Positions 36,401 through 48,108 of a stretch of DNA of 64,000 nt are shown here, piece after piece; the stretch's first letter is position 1, and each line of letters starts with the position of its first letter. The DNA is from Sparassis latifolia (Eukaryota; Basidiomycota; Agaricomycetes; Polyporales; Sparassidaceae): assembly GCA_018466975.1 (NCBI GenBank), contig CM031552.1, forward strand, positions 434,001-498,000. The letters are read 5' to 3'. Under the pieces are notes generated by a model. The model was given only the letters and a program-made list of their open reading frames with translations, did no database searches and was not told where the DNA came from. The position numbers and the translations under genes are program-made.

Positions 36401-39400
36401 ATGAGCCAAACTTCGCCCTGCTCCGCCATGTCTACGTCCACGATTCCATCTCCTCCGCAGACTCAGGCTCTGTCAAGCCGCACCTTCTGTCCGCCTCCCA
36501 TCGATGGATCAATGACGTTGCCAGAGATATTCGACTGGCACCTTGCAAACACACCCGACCATCGTCTTTTTGTCTTTTCCAAAGACGACGGCGGTATTAG
36601 GACCATCTATTGGCCTGAAGCTGTACGTGCTATCCACGTGGGTGCAAGAGTCATCAGGAAGCGTATGAATTGGACACCTGGGATGAAAGAAAATCCAGTT
36701 GTAGCCATTCTTGCGCCATCAGGTAAATGTTCCTCTTGTCATGGTTTTGTGATTCATTATGACTGTCCTTGCAACAGATACTATCCCGTACTTCACTACG
36801 GTGATGAGTATCATGAGAGCGAACTATGTGGCCTTCCCAATTTCTCCCCGTAATTCTCCGGAAGTCGTCGCCTACCTTATCAGCAAAGTTGCAGTCAAGC
36901 ACATTCTGGTGGGCCGCGAACAATCAATGTTAGATCTCGTTAAATCCGCGCTCGATATCCTTGAAACACAATATCCTTCTGCTACTACTCCAGAAATGTC
37001 ACCAATGCTACTCTTCGAGGAGCTATTTCTCTCCACCGCAGAGGCTGTTCCCGCTGATGGCTTGGTGTACGACAAATCCAAGGGTCCCGATGTTACAGTC
37101 ATGGTTCTTCATTCGTCAGGCATGTGTCTCGGAATTATATTTTTTGCGTGTCTGAGTTTTGTCAACAGGGTCGACAGCTTTCCCTAAGCCTATCCCTGTG
37201 ACTGCCAGTCGTTTGGTAGCCTATTGTTTGATACCGTGGTTTGGCGGGCGTGATCTCACCAACCAGGTCCTGTCCTTGCATGCAATGCCGATGTACCATG
37301 GTATGGGCTTGCTGCAGCTCTCTTGGACGGTAAGTTCACCCGGATATTCTAAGCATATCAATAGCCGAACTCACCGTTCCAGGCTTCATGTGGTCTTGTT
37401 GCAAGCACTTTCGAGCCCAAGTCCCCCTCCCCTGTGCCTACACTAGATGCCCTTTTCAAAGATGCCAAGGCGACGAATAGCGACATTATTTTCTGTGTTC
37501 CGTCTTTTATCGAGGTAGGACGCTTTCCTTCGAACATTTTCGTTGACTGAGCATATATATACATAGGCTTGGGCTCGTGAACCTGATTACGTTAAATGGC
37601 TCGCCACCCGTGGGGGGTTGGTGAGTGCCTTTATTCCTGCACATAGATAATTGTTTCTGAGGACGCGGATCTGTATAGTTCTACGGTGGGGGTCCTTTGA
37701 ACAAGGAAGCGGGAGACTTCCTTACTTCACAGGGTGTCTCTATCTTCATTCTGTACGGCTGGTGAGAGTGATGGCTGAAATACGGCTGGAAAATGGACTG
37801 ATGTAACAACAGCTCTGAAGGTGGTATCATGAGCCCCGTCCTCCCGGGTAATTGTTCTTTGATTCTACTGCAACGTGCGACACCAATAGTTTATTTGTTT
37901 AGCTACCGTTAGTTACGACTGGGAGTACTTCACCTTCCCAAAGCTTGTAACTCCCAAAATGGTGCCGAATGGTAACAACACCTTCGAGCTCGTAACGGTG
38001 GTGCGTTGACAGGTCAGCAGGCCACTTCGAAGACTGATACGCTCTTGTTCTCAGTCGAACGAATACCATCAGCTCAATGTGTTTAATACGAAGGTCGATG
38101 GTCGGGATGCATATGCAACTTCAGACCTGCTCGCCCCTCACCCTACCAAACCTGGTTATTGGCGAGTTTTCGGACGTACTGATGATCAGATTATGCATAA
38201 TACAGGAGAGAAGGTCCGTTGCATCTATTTGCCCCTCTTGCAATAAACTCAGTGCGGATCTCAAATAGACGAATCCTGGGCCACTAGGTACTGCATCCAT
38301 TTGCTTTCACTGCCTGCGTAGATATATAATAGCCTCTCAGAGAACATTCTCAACCAGGACCCACATGTTCAGTCGTCAGTGATGTTTGGCCGTGGCAGAT
38401 TCCAAGCCGGTATTCTCGTAGACCCGAAGATAGAGTTCAAGTTCGATCCTGCCGATGGTGTCAAACTCGCGGCATTCAGAAACAATATCTGGTATACATC
38501 CAATTCATTTGTTCAGTCTAGTAGACCTGTGCTCAGTGGCATTGAATGAATAGGCCTACGGTGGAGCGGATGAATACATTTGCTCCTCAGCACTCCAGAC
38601 TGTTCAAGGAGGTGCGTCTCTGGAAATTTATGCTGGCTCTGTTGATTCAAAGTTCCCTTGAAGATGATTTTGGTGGCAAACCCTTCAAAACCATTCACGT
38701 ACACTGCCAAGAACACTGCGCGTCGTCAAGCTATCATCAATCTGTATGAGGATGAAATCAATGAGGCATACAACTTGGTGGAGGAAAGCGCGCAAGACAA
38801 CATCCCTGTCTCTTCTCACTGGGACGTAGTCGCAGCCCGCGAATTCGTCCGTGCGGTTGTGGTCAAGGTCCTTGGCCGAAATATCGACGATGACGATGAC
38901 TTATTTCAACATGGATGTGACAGGTATGTGTATTTGCTACTCGTAGGCCTGTGCTTTTGGTAGTTCAACCTCGTTGGTATACCTAGTCTGCAAGCAACGT
39001 GGATACGTAACACAATCTTGCGTGGATTGCGGGACTCCGCCCAGTTGGATGTCCGTCGGAATTTTGGAAACTTCGTGTACGAATATCCTTCCATCGCACG
39101 CCTCTCAACTTACATCTCGGCGCTGGCATTCGGAACCGACGAGAATGCCGATATTTCTCTGGAGAAAAAAGTGGACACAATGCGTGCGATGGCTGCTAAG
39201 TATAGTGAGAACCTGCCGATGCACCAGCCTATAGCTGGCATAGCGCCACTCCAGACGGGAGACGTCGTGCTGTTAACGGGAACAACCGGCAGCTTGGGAT
39301 GCCATATTCTAGTCCAGCTGTCTCTGGATCCTCAGATATTACGTATTTATGCCCTAAACAGAGGGAGCAAGTCTGGGGTGGCTCTCCTGGAAAGACAGAA

Positions 39401-40637
39401 GATAGCTCTGCTCGAGCGCGGACTGGATGCTGCAATTTTAGATTCAGGTAAGGTTGTCCTACTTGAAGGTGATCTGACCAGCTCCTACTTCGGGGTTCCC
39501 GAGAGTGTCTTCAAGAAGGTAGGTCAACTACATGACCACAAGCTGGCTTTGTTCATCAATGATTTACGTCCACAGATGCACCAGTCTGTGACGCATATCA
39601 TTCATAATGGTTCGTACCTATCTTCTGGAACTTATATCCATCTGCTAATCCGTTTCTGCACTGCTACAGCTTGGCGTGTCGATTTCAATCTCTCCCTTGT
39701 ATCGTTTGAGTCAAATGTGAAAGGGTTGCGTCATTTGATTGACTGGGCACTGTCGTCGCCTTTACCCAAGCCACCGCAGTTAATATACACCAGCTCCATT
39801 GGTGTCTTCCAAAGTACGCCTCGAGGACTTCCAATATGCCGAGGCATTGACCATTCTGTTCTTCAGACCTTCAAGCCAATGATATTCAGGCTGAAGCTGC
39901 GATTGAGCCCAATGCTGCTGTCGGCAGTGGTTATGCGGAGTCGAAGTGGGTTTCTGAGCAGATTTTATCTGAAGCCGCAGCCAAGACGACGTTGAAGCCT
40001 GTGGTTGTTCGTGTCGGCCAGGTCACTGGCGGGGTGGATGGTGCTTGGAATGTGAACGAATGGTTCCCTTCCCTCGTTCAGACCGCCGCAGCTATGGGGT
40101 ATTTCCCAGATGACACCCGGGTTCGTTATATTCCTCAACGGCTCGTCGGAGATGATCTGATGCACACATGTACAGGATGTGAACTGGATACCGTCGGAGT
40201 ATGCTTCCCGGGCGATTGCGGACTTCCGCAGAGCTTCGGAAGGAAACTTGTCTGTTCATCTGAATCATCCGCGTCCAGTCTCTTGGTCTTCACTCGCTTC
40301 GGTCATCTCTTCCGAACTCTCAATCAAGCTAATCTCTTATGCTGAGTGGCTCGCTATGCTCCAGGAAGGTGCTCAGCTGTCGTCCGAAGGCGGTTCAGAC
40401 AGGGTGGATGTTGCATTGCTGCGGAAGCACCGTGCCCTTCGACTACTCCCCTTCTTTAAAAGAGTCGCGTCGCTGGAAAATGGAGCGCTGGCGATGGGTT
40501 TCCCTGATCTCTCCATCAAGCATGCTATGGCATTGTCACCGACACTGGCTGACCCCCAGATTCGCGAGCTGGGCCCTGACGATGTGCGAAAATGGTTGAC
40601 GTATTGGCGCCAGCTTGGGGTGTTTTCTACGGCATAA
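36401..40637 (+). CDS. NRPS-like adenylate-forming reductase (A-T-R)
   Basis: This enzyme type activates a carboxylic acid as AMP ester, loads it on a phosphopantetheine arm and reduces it to an aldehyde or alcohol. Basidiomycetes use such enzymes in secondary metabolism and amino-acid reduction. Eighteen exons give 1099 residues: starts 36401, 36778, 37169, 37383, 37567, 37679, 37813, 37903, 38055, 38268, 38341, 38554, 38664, 38987, 39576, 39670, 39867, 40176; ends 36722, 37119, 37329, 37514, 37620, 37761, 37847, 38000, 38212, 38287, 38491, 38611, 38923, 39518, 39609, 39813, 40120, 40637. The A domain has LHSSGSTAFPKPI and YGCSEGGIMS. The T domain has GCDSL with the carrier serine. The R domain has LTGTTGSLGCHIL (NADPH site) and the catalytic YAESK. 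No frameshift is seen. The substrate is unknown. Confidence 0.9.
37120..37168 (+). other. GC-AG intron in the adenylate-forming reductase
   Basis: The donor GCATGT (37120-37125) and acceptor CAG join HSSG to STAFPKP inside the conserved AMP-binding motif. The GT four bases on gives the wrong frame. Confidence 0.75.
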
Positions 40638-41431
40638 TTTTGTTAACAGTATGTGTCAAATTTGTTTGTCCAGGATGTAGGATTACATTATCGCCGGGGT
40701 GAACGTAAGATATATTATTGGTGTCTTTGCGACAATGTATCTTTAACTTGTCTGTCACATGAAGCGTACTACGCCTCCCTCACTGTATGCGGCACCAGAG
40801 TCTAGCCGCAGGTCCTGACAGTGTTGGGAAGCGGCTATTGACTTGTCAGTATGTTACTTGAGAATTGATGGTGATGCTCTCGGGACGTCTGCGCGTACCA
40901 GAGTCAAGTTGTATAGCAGCCGGCCGGCCGGGGCATCAGCAAAACTCCCTCTATTTTTTGTCTTATATGTCTTAATTGTCTTAATTTTAGTTTTACTTAC
41001 ATCTGTAGAAGACACAAGTCTTGCAATTCTGGAGTTGTTAGATTTGAAATAGACATAAGTAAACCAAAACATACACTACACTAATGTCCAATAGTATGTA
41101 GTGTGGGAAAAAAGTACAAGACAAGGCAGTGTTAAAATAATGAGGTCCACCTCTTAGTTCAAGGGGAATAAGATGAAAAAGGTCAAAAAAGGTAGATAAG
41201 ACGGATTAGTCTATTCAGAAACCCGGTTTACGCAGAAACCCCCCCTGCTTTTGGAAATTCCGTGATGGCTCTGAAAAAAGTCGAAGACGCTCACCTGTCA
41301 ATGTTTAACAGCGGTCTCCTGGGTCCGCTGTCGAGCTCGGGGTGGGCGCACGCATTGGCCGGGTGATAGCGAAATGCGTGGGCCGGTGTAGACGCCATGT
41401 CGTTAGATCGGGTTCACTCATCGATTACCAC
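40638..41431. other. Spacer between the reductase and the degenerate copia element
   Basis: About 800 bases. It includes a GC-rich knot (CCGGCCGGCCGGGG near 40920), an AT-rich stretch (40955-41075), and at about 41209-41224 the motif GTCTATTCAGAAACCC, whose inverse recurs at 47727-47742. No gene is supported. Confidence 0.5.
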
Positions 41432-42555
41432 GATGGACCAATTGAAGAGGAACTCCGAAATATGTTGAAGTTACCGACCTTGGCGAACCCCGAAAAATTG
41501 TGGGGATAGAAATTGAGAGAGATCGTTCAAGCGGACAATCAAAATCTCTCAGACAAAATATATTGAGTCTATCCTACACAAGAATGGGCTTCTGACGCCA
41601 ACACGGTCGGGATGCCTCTTGATCCAAATACAGTGCTTGAAAAGAAGAACCCGAAACTGATGCGAATGCGGACAGCGGATATGCATCGCTCGTCGGATCA
41701 CTGATTGCGGCAATTGCCACGAGACCAGACATTGCTCACGCTCACGGCTTAGCTCATTTACTGCCAATCCCGGAATGGCTCATTGGACTGCTGCTAAACA
41801 CGCCCTCCGCTATCTATCGAACGCCGAGAACTTGGAATAATCTACGGGCCAATTGCAGATGTCAAGCCCAAGATCAATCCATATTTGTGGGCTACTCAGA
41901 TGCAGACTATGCGAACGATATCCGAGATCGCAAATCAATCTCGGGATATTTATTTAAATTAGGAAATGGCACGATCACGCGAGCTCAAAGAAGCAAACCA
42001 CGGTCGCGTCATCCACCACGAAGCGAATACATGGCATCCGCCGAAGCGCAAAGAAGCGCGTGGCTCGAACACTATTCAAAGAAATAGGTTTGAGCAGCAA
42101 GATCCTACAATTTTATTCGAGGATAATACAGCGGCGATCTCAATGCAATGATCCCCAATTTCACGCGAAATCAAAACATTTTGATGTAAAGCATCATTAT
42201 GTGCGAAAAATTGAGGATAAATATATTGATATCACTACTGTCCCACGGAGGACATGATAGCGGATATCCTAACAAAATCACTCCTAAGCCGAGGCATCAA
42301 AGAAGCTCGAATGCCCATCGGCGAGAGTGTTCGAGTAGCACACAAATTTCTTTGGAGCTTCAGAAATGGGGAGCGCCATGTATTCGGCATGATTACGTGG
42401 TGGAAGACAAAGACCGAAATTTGCTTCTTATGAGCTCCAAGTGATCGTGCTAGAACTGTATATATACAGAAATCTATTTTAGATTGATTTGCGATCTCGG
42501 ATATCGCTCGCCATCACTACCTTCCTATTTGGGAACTAAGGCGCGATTTCTAACA
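41432..42555 (+). mobile_element. Truncated, decayed Ty1/copia element (plus strand)
   Basis: Starts abruptly inside the reverse transcriptase region (reads like MDQLKRELQNMFEVTDLGEP of the full copy) and runs through RNase H to an inverted relative of the LTR at about 42331-42555, ending GATTTCTAACA. Many small deletions and frame changes break it (for example ADSGYAS, GIIYGPIADVKP and DPTILFEDNTAAIS lie in different frames). It is clearly older than the neighbouring copy and points the opposite way. Confidence 0.88.
42331..42555 (+). repeat. Degenerate LTR of the decayed copia element
   Basis: Reverse complement of the LTRs at 42625 and 47296, sharing TATATATACAGAAATC, CCTTCCTATTTGGGAAC and the terminal TAACA. 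It is strongly diverged in its left half. Confidence 0.8.
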
Positions 42556-42624
42556 GCCGGTCGACATCAAATTTAGGTGTAGTACCATCTCTTTGGCTCG
42601 TGTTCGGATAGATAGCCCAGGATA

Positions 42625-42863
42625 TGTTAGAAATTGCGCCTTAGTTCCCAAATAGGAAGGTAGTGATGGCGGGTCAAGATGCGTCGGGGCGCGTGATTTC
42701 GCGTCCTAAAATAGATTTCTGTATATATACAGTTCTAGATGCTCCACTTTATATAAGCAAATTTCTTTCTTTGTCTTTCTTTGTAATCATGCCCTCGGCT
42801 TGTCTGCCCTTGGGCGCTCCCCAATTTCTGGAGCTCCAGAAATTTGGGCGCTACTTTCCAACA
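42625..42863 (-). repeat. 3' LTR of the copia element
   Basis: About 239 bases, differing from the 5' LTR by a 7-base insertion (near 42690) and about eight substitutions by eye, which points to a fairly recent but not brand-new insertion. Confidence 0.92.
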
Positions 42864-45800
42864 CTCCCCCTCAAGCTGATGGGCATTCCGAGCTTCTTTG
42901 TGAGCTTCTCGTGCCTCGGCTTAGGGAGTGACTTTGTTAGGATATCCGCTATCATGTCCTCCGTGGGACAGTAGTGGATATCAATATATTTATCCCTCAA
43001 TTTTTCGCGCACATAATGATGCTTTACATCAAAATGTTTTGATTTCGCGTGGAATTGGGGATCACGTGCAATTGAGATCGCCGCTGTATTATCCTCGAAT
43101 AAAATTGTAGGATCTTGTTGCTCGAAACCTATTTCTTTGAATAGTGTTCGGAGCCACACGGCTTCTTTTGCCGCTTCAGCAGATGCCATGTATTCGGCTT
43201 CCGTGGTGGATGACGCGACCGTGGTTTGCTTCTTTGAGCTCCACGTGATCGTGCCATTTCCTAATTTAAATAAATATCCCGAGATTGATTTGCGATCTCG
43301 GATATCGTTCGCATAGTCTGCATCTGAGTAGCCCACGAATATGGATTGATCTTCGGGCTTGACATCTGCAATTGGCCCGTAGATTATTCCAAGTTCTCGC
43401 ATTCCGGATAGATAGCGGAGGACGCATTTAGCAGCAGTCCAATGAGCCATTCCGGGATTGGCAGTAAATGAGCTAAGCTGTTGCACGGCGTGAGCAATGT
43501 CTGGTCTCGTGGCAATTGCCGCGTACATCAGTGATCCGACGAGCGATGCATATCCATTGTCTCAGTCGCATTCATCATCAGTTTCGGGTTCTTCTTTTTC
43601 AAGCACTGTATTTGGATCAAGAGGCATCCCGACCGTGTTGGCATTCGTAAGCCCATTCTTGTGTAGGATAGACTCAATATATTTTGTCTGAGAGATTTTG
43701 ATTGTACGCTTTGAACGGTCTCTCTCAATTTCTATCCCCACAATTTTTCGGGGTTCGCCAAGGTCGGTAACTTCGAACATATTTTGGAGTTCCCTCTTCA
43801 ATTGGTCCATCAGTGCGCAATCATTGGTGAATATTAATAGGTCGTCCACCCAAACGGTGACGATTTCTATCTTATCACCTTTGATCCGAATGTACGCACA
43901 TGGATCCGAGAATAGGCGCTTGAATCCCGAGTCTAGTAACTTGCGGTTCAACACGATATTCCATTCTCGGCCAGACTGCTTTAGCCCGTAGAGGGTTTTC
44001 TTTAATTTACATACGCGGTATGTTCCATCGCTGTATCCTTCGGGTTGCCGCATATACACTTCTTCTTTGAGAGTTCCATTAAGATAGGCGCCTTTCACGT
44101 CCATCTGTCCGATCTCCCAATCTAAGATTGCGGCTAGCCCGAGGATAGCTCGAATGGTTTTGAGGCGGACTACGGGCGCGAACGTCTTGGTATAGTTCAT
44201 GCCTGGGATTTGAGAATATCCCTTCGCAACCAGGCGGGCTTTGTATTTGATTATTTCACCCTCTTTGTTTGTTTTCTTAACTAGAACCCATTTATTTCCT
44301 ACGGGTTTTCGATCTTCGGGAGGTTCCACTAACTCCCAAGTCTCCATACCCTGTAGTTGATTGAGTTCCGTCTGGACTGCCTGTTCCCATTTGGGCCACT
44401 TGAGTGATCTCTTGGCATCACTGAGCGTCTTTGGCTCGTCCGCATCCGCATTTCCGTGGGCGCTCATCGCAATATAGACTAATTCAGCATTTGATTTATC
44501 TGGATCATTATCCAGATCTTCGTCTGCCTCTGGGTCATGCATTAGACGGTAATCATGCCGAACTGTCTTTCTTCTGGTTCGTCTGGGCTGGCTTGGTGCG
44601 TCCATCCCGCTTTCCTCGCGTTGATCAGGATCATCATCCTGTCTGCGCTTTCGCGGATTTTTGGCAGGTGACTGTGGTGCGGAAGTTCCTAACTCCCCCT
44701 CGCGCTGCATGTCTGCGGTCGTTGTGAGGTTTGGGACTTCGGGTCTCCTTTCCGCATGCAGCACGTCTGACGCATTGCTAGGTAAAGTGCCCGGAAATAT
44801 ATTTTGCTCCCCCTCACGCTGTGCTGTGAGGATAGGTACGTCGGATCCTATTTGCTCTTGTGGCACGTGAGGCACGTTGTCGGGCAAATGGTCCGGGAAA
44901 TTCGAAGAAAATTGGAAATTACGTGAGATTTTAATCTGGCGCATATGCGCATCATAATATTTGATGGCTTTGGGTCCGTCCATGTATCCAACAAAAATAT
45001 ACTTGTTGGCACGGGGCGCTAGCTTTGATAGTGTTGCGTCCTCCGTGAGGACCCATATGGGGGAACCGAATTCTTGTAGGTACGAGATATTTGGTTTCGT
45101 CCCATTCCATTTTTCTTCGGGAGTTGCCCCATTTAACGCCTGGGTGGGCGATCTATTTTTAATATAGACTGCGTGAGCAATCGCTTCAGCCCAAAGATAA
45201 CGAGGTAGATCTCTTGCATAGATCATCGTGCGCGCTAGTCCAAGCAGTGTGCGATTCAATCTCTCAGAGACTCCGTTCTGGGATGGTGAGTACGGCGCAG
45301 TCGGACCCATCTCGATCCCTTTCATTTGACACCAGTTAATTAATTTGGTGTTCATATATTCTCGACCGTTGTCGAGCCTGAGTCGCAAGGGTTTATTTCC
45401 AAACTTGCGCTCGATATAGGTAATATAATTCTTTACCTTTTCTGTTACTTCATCTTTATGCCTCATAAATAGTACTGTACTTTGACGACTGTAATCATCG
45501 GTAAATGTAATAAAATATTTCCACCCTTGTAGAGCGGCTGTCTGCGCAGGTCCCCACACATCCGTGTGTGTTAATTCTCCGGGTACCTTGCTGCATTCGT
45601 CCGTCTCTTTGGGAAATGGCTTCCGCATCGCCTTTGCTTGGATGCACGCCTCGCAATTAATTTCATCTGGGCTTGGCGAGATTTCTAGGCCATCAACAAG
45701 CCCTTCGCGATATAATCGCATAAGCGCTGGTTTCCCGATATGGCCATAGATCTTGTGCCACTCTTCCCAGGTATGCGGGCCGTATTCCTTAGCAGTATAG

Positions 45801-46552
45801 GTTCGCGCAGGTTGCAGAACTATTGGACGCAATTTCAATGAATATAGTCGTCCATTTTTCTTGCCTATAGCAAGGGTGTGTTTATTTTTATCTATTAGTA
45901 TTGCGCGACTATTTCCCATAAGTACTCTTCCTCCCGCGTCATCTAAACACATGATGGAGAGGAGGCTATTGGGTGCTGTCAGCGCATACAGTACACCGTG
46001 GAGACGGAATTTCACTTTCCGGTCTCCTACTTCACTTTCGACATCGACCGTACCGCGGCCTAATGCCTGTGTTGGTTGCGGTCCGATGCCCATGATCGCA
46101 TGATCTTCGAGCGCCTGATAGGTCGCGAAGACTTCACGACGATTTGTAATGTGTGAAGTTGTCCCGGAGTCAGCAAACCACTCATAGAAAGAAGCGATTT
46201 CACCATCAGATCTGAGAGATACAGTGTCGCTATCATTATCGTAGGCTATTTTTGCCTCATCCTCTTTCAGTTCAACCTCGCGTGCTTTGTAAGCACATTC
46301 CGTCTTTTGCCGCTTCATCGGCGGGCCCTGTCCGGCTTTGCTGCCGCCTTTGGCCCAACAATCCGTGGCCTTATGCCCGAATTTTCCGCAATTCATACAT
46401 TTGACCTTGTCGCGGTGCCGACACTCGTTACCAAGATGTCCCGGCTTTCCGCAGATCGAACATTTTTTGTATTCCCCGAAGGGGCGCTTCTTTCCTTTGG
46501 CAACCATGGCTTGGTCCGAGGATTGACCGCGCTCGCCACGCTCGTGCCTTCA
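42851..46552 (-). pseudogene. pol: copia pol polyprotein (gag zinc knuckle to RNase H), interrupted
   Basis: One frame runs from 46552 to 42851, interrupted by TGA at 46550-46552 and TGA at 43562-43564. Domains in order: two CCHC knuckles (CSICGKPGHLGNEC and CMNCGKFGHKATDC), protease FADSGTTSH, pre-integrase zinc HKIYGHIGK with CEACIQAK, integrase D-D-E (HTDVWGP, LDNGREYMN, QNGVSERLN), reverse transcriptase (MDVKGAYLNG and VWVDDLL) and RNase H (YSDADYANDIRDRKSISGYLF, EAEYMA). The catalytic residues look intact. Apart from the two stops the frame is open, so the damage is recent. Confidence 0.93.
42864..42874 (-). other. Polypurine tract of the copia element
   Basis: On the minus strand GAGGGGGAG lies directly before the 3' LTR, the expected plus-strand priming site. 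Confidence 0.75.
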
Positions 46553-47196
46553 CCTATTTTCATCAAGAATGATGGCAATCAATTCTTGTGATGTAAGCTG
46601 AGGGCGCACGTTGTCAGCGCCTTCGGCGCCAACGTTGCCGCCCACGGCACCAAAGTAAGAGCTGAGGAAAGAATCCCAGCTCTCCGGTAATGAAGTGGCC
46701 AGGATGAGCCGGAAATCCTCGTCAGAAACAACCTTCCCCATTAGGTGGAGTTGTTCCTGGATCTGTCGCAACTGTGTGATATGATTGGAGATATTGTCTT
46801 CTTCCTTGGCTTGCATCCGGTAAAACGCCGGCACAGCACGAGAATTCCATGCTGTCCACACTGTTCCTTGACTGTGCGGAGCTGCTCCCACATGGCCCGT
46901 GCCATCTCGGCTCCAGCGATGTGCACCATCTGGGAATCTCCCAGCGATAGCACAATTACGTTCTGGGCCTTGAGGTTCTTCTCTCCCCAGGCGCTAATCT
47001 CCGCCTCTCTCGCTGCCCTATTGGCCGGGTCATTACTCGGCTGCGGCTTTGGTGTCTTTCCGGTCACCTACTCCTGGAGACCCTTATCATTAAGGATGGC
47101 CTCGACGCGGCGCTTCCACGGGAGCCAATTGTCTTCCTTCAGGAGCGGGATCCGGTAAGCATTGCTATTGCTCGTATTATCAGCACTGGTCGACAT
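46553..47196 (-). pseudogene. gag: copia gag N-terminal part, broken
   Basis: Begins MSTSADNTSNSNAYRIPLL near 47196. It has an in-frame TAG near 47068 (after NDKGLQE) and a frameshift around 46850-46880, where VKEQ changes frame before AWNSRAVPAFYRM. It continues ISNHITQLRQIQEQLHLMG and SLPESWDSFLSSYFG, the usual copia gag (UBN2-like) pattern. Confidence 0.85.
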
Positions 47197-47283
47197 TATT
47201 TGTTCTCGTACTAGTAAGGGGGTAACAATTTTTGTAGCCACAATAGGGGCTGTTGTTATCCGAGTATTTATTGGCTAGAGCCG

Positions 47284-47295
47284 GGGCTCATAACC
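47284..47295 (-). other. Putative primer binding site of the copia element
   Basis: The minus-strand sequence GGTTATGAGCCC, immediately inside the 5' LTR, is the complement of GGGCTCATAACC, the anticodon-loop region of initiator tRNA-Met. This matches the known copia mode of priming by a tRNA half. Confidence 0.65.
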
Positions 47296-47527
47296 TGTTA
47301 GAAATCGCGCCTTAGTTCCCAAATAGGAAGGTAGTGATGGCGGGTCAAGATGCGTCGTGATTTCGCGTCCTAAAATAGATTTCTGTATATATACAGTTCT
47401 AGACACTCCACTTTATATAAGCAAATTTCCTTCTTTGTCTTTCTTTGTAATCATGCCCTCGGCTTATCTGCCCTTGGGCGCTCCCCAATTTCTGGAGCTC
47501 CAGAAATTTGGGCGCTACTTTCCAACA
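47296..47527 (-). repeat. 5' LTR of the copia element
   Basis: 232 bases starting TGTTGG and ending TAACA on the minus strand, direct repeat of 42625-42863. A TATATATA stretch in mid-LTR is a plausible promoter element. Confidence 0.92.
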
Positions 47528-48108
47528 CCGGCCATTGCTCGTCTTCTCCAATGACGAAGCCGCCGCGTTCCACCCTGTGCGACACGGTGAGCAATGACGC
47601 GCGGTAGTCGGTGTCAGTGGTTGACGCCGTCATTGGCGCCCATTGACATTTCATCGATGGTATTTCCGTCTTCGCATTTTTCTCTTCAGCAGTTCCGGGG
47701 GAAGGGGGTTTATTTTCCCGCGGGGGGTTTCTGAATAGACTCATCCAGATAAGACGGGCGGAGATTTGCTGATCTGAGGCTCGACTGTGCCACTTACTAC
47801 TCACTAGCAAGGAGTAACGAAGTTGCAAGTATGGTTTCAATGGCTGCACTCCGTGGGACACCTTGCAAGTCATTTTGGAGATGGGCAAGCACCGTGAGCT
47901 GAAGAGAAAGAGGACGTAACTCATTTTCACGACAAAACGATCGATTGCCCTTTGTGGAACCAGGTGGGTCCGGGGACCGGTGACTTAGAGAGCTTATTAG
48001 CGCTGAGCTGCATATTTGCGGTCCCTCACATTCTGAAAGAAAAGCTCATGTGGCGGCGGTGGTCCCCAGTCTAAGTGTTACGTTCAACTCCCCAAGCGCG
48101 GTTTCGTC
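47528..48108. other. Spacer upstream of K4, with duplicated segment
   Basis: About 580 bases between the copia element and K4. It contains GGGTTTCTGAATAGAC (47727-47742, the inverse of a motif at 41209) and the repeat copy B. The right end is the K4 promoter. Confidence 0.5.
47815..47980. repeat. Dispersed duplication, copy B
   Basis: Same orientation as copy A at 35565-35740, about 80-85% alike by eye, lacking 25 internal bases. On the minus strand it reads PLSLQLTVLAHLQNDLQGV, so both copies derive from one exon. Together they bracket the reductase and both transposons. Confidence 0.8.

Larger units (their letters stand above)
42625..47527 (-). mobile_element. Ty1/copia LTR retrotransposon, nearly full length but defective
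   Basis: A 4.9-kb element on the minus strand with an LTR at each end, both TG...CA. Gag and pol order is gag, protease, integrase, reverse transcriptase, RNase H, which is the copia order. The putative primer site next to the 5' LTR (47284-47295) is complementary to the anticodon region of initiator tRNA-Met, as in copia-type half-tRNA priming. A purine tract precedes the 3' LTR. Coding is broken by at least three in-frame stops and one frameshift, so the copy cannot move by itself. Five-base flanks (GGATA and CCGGC) do not match, so no target-site duplication is seen. Confidence 0.95.

Noticed and set aside
39805..39900. Apparent frameshift in the reductase R domain
   Set aside because: Resolved as a normal GT-AG intron (39814-39866) giving FQNLQANDIQAEAAIEPN.
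42620..47532. Target-site duplication around the copia element
   Set aside because: Flanking five bases (GGATA, CCGGC) differ, so none is claimed.
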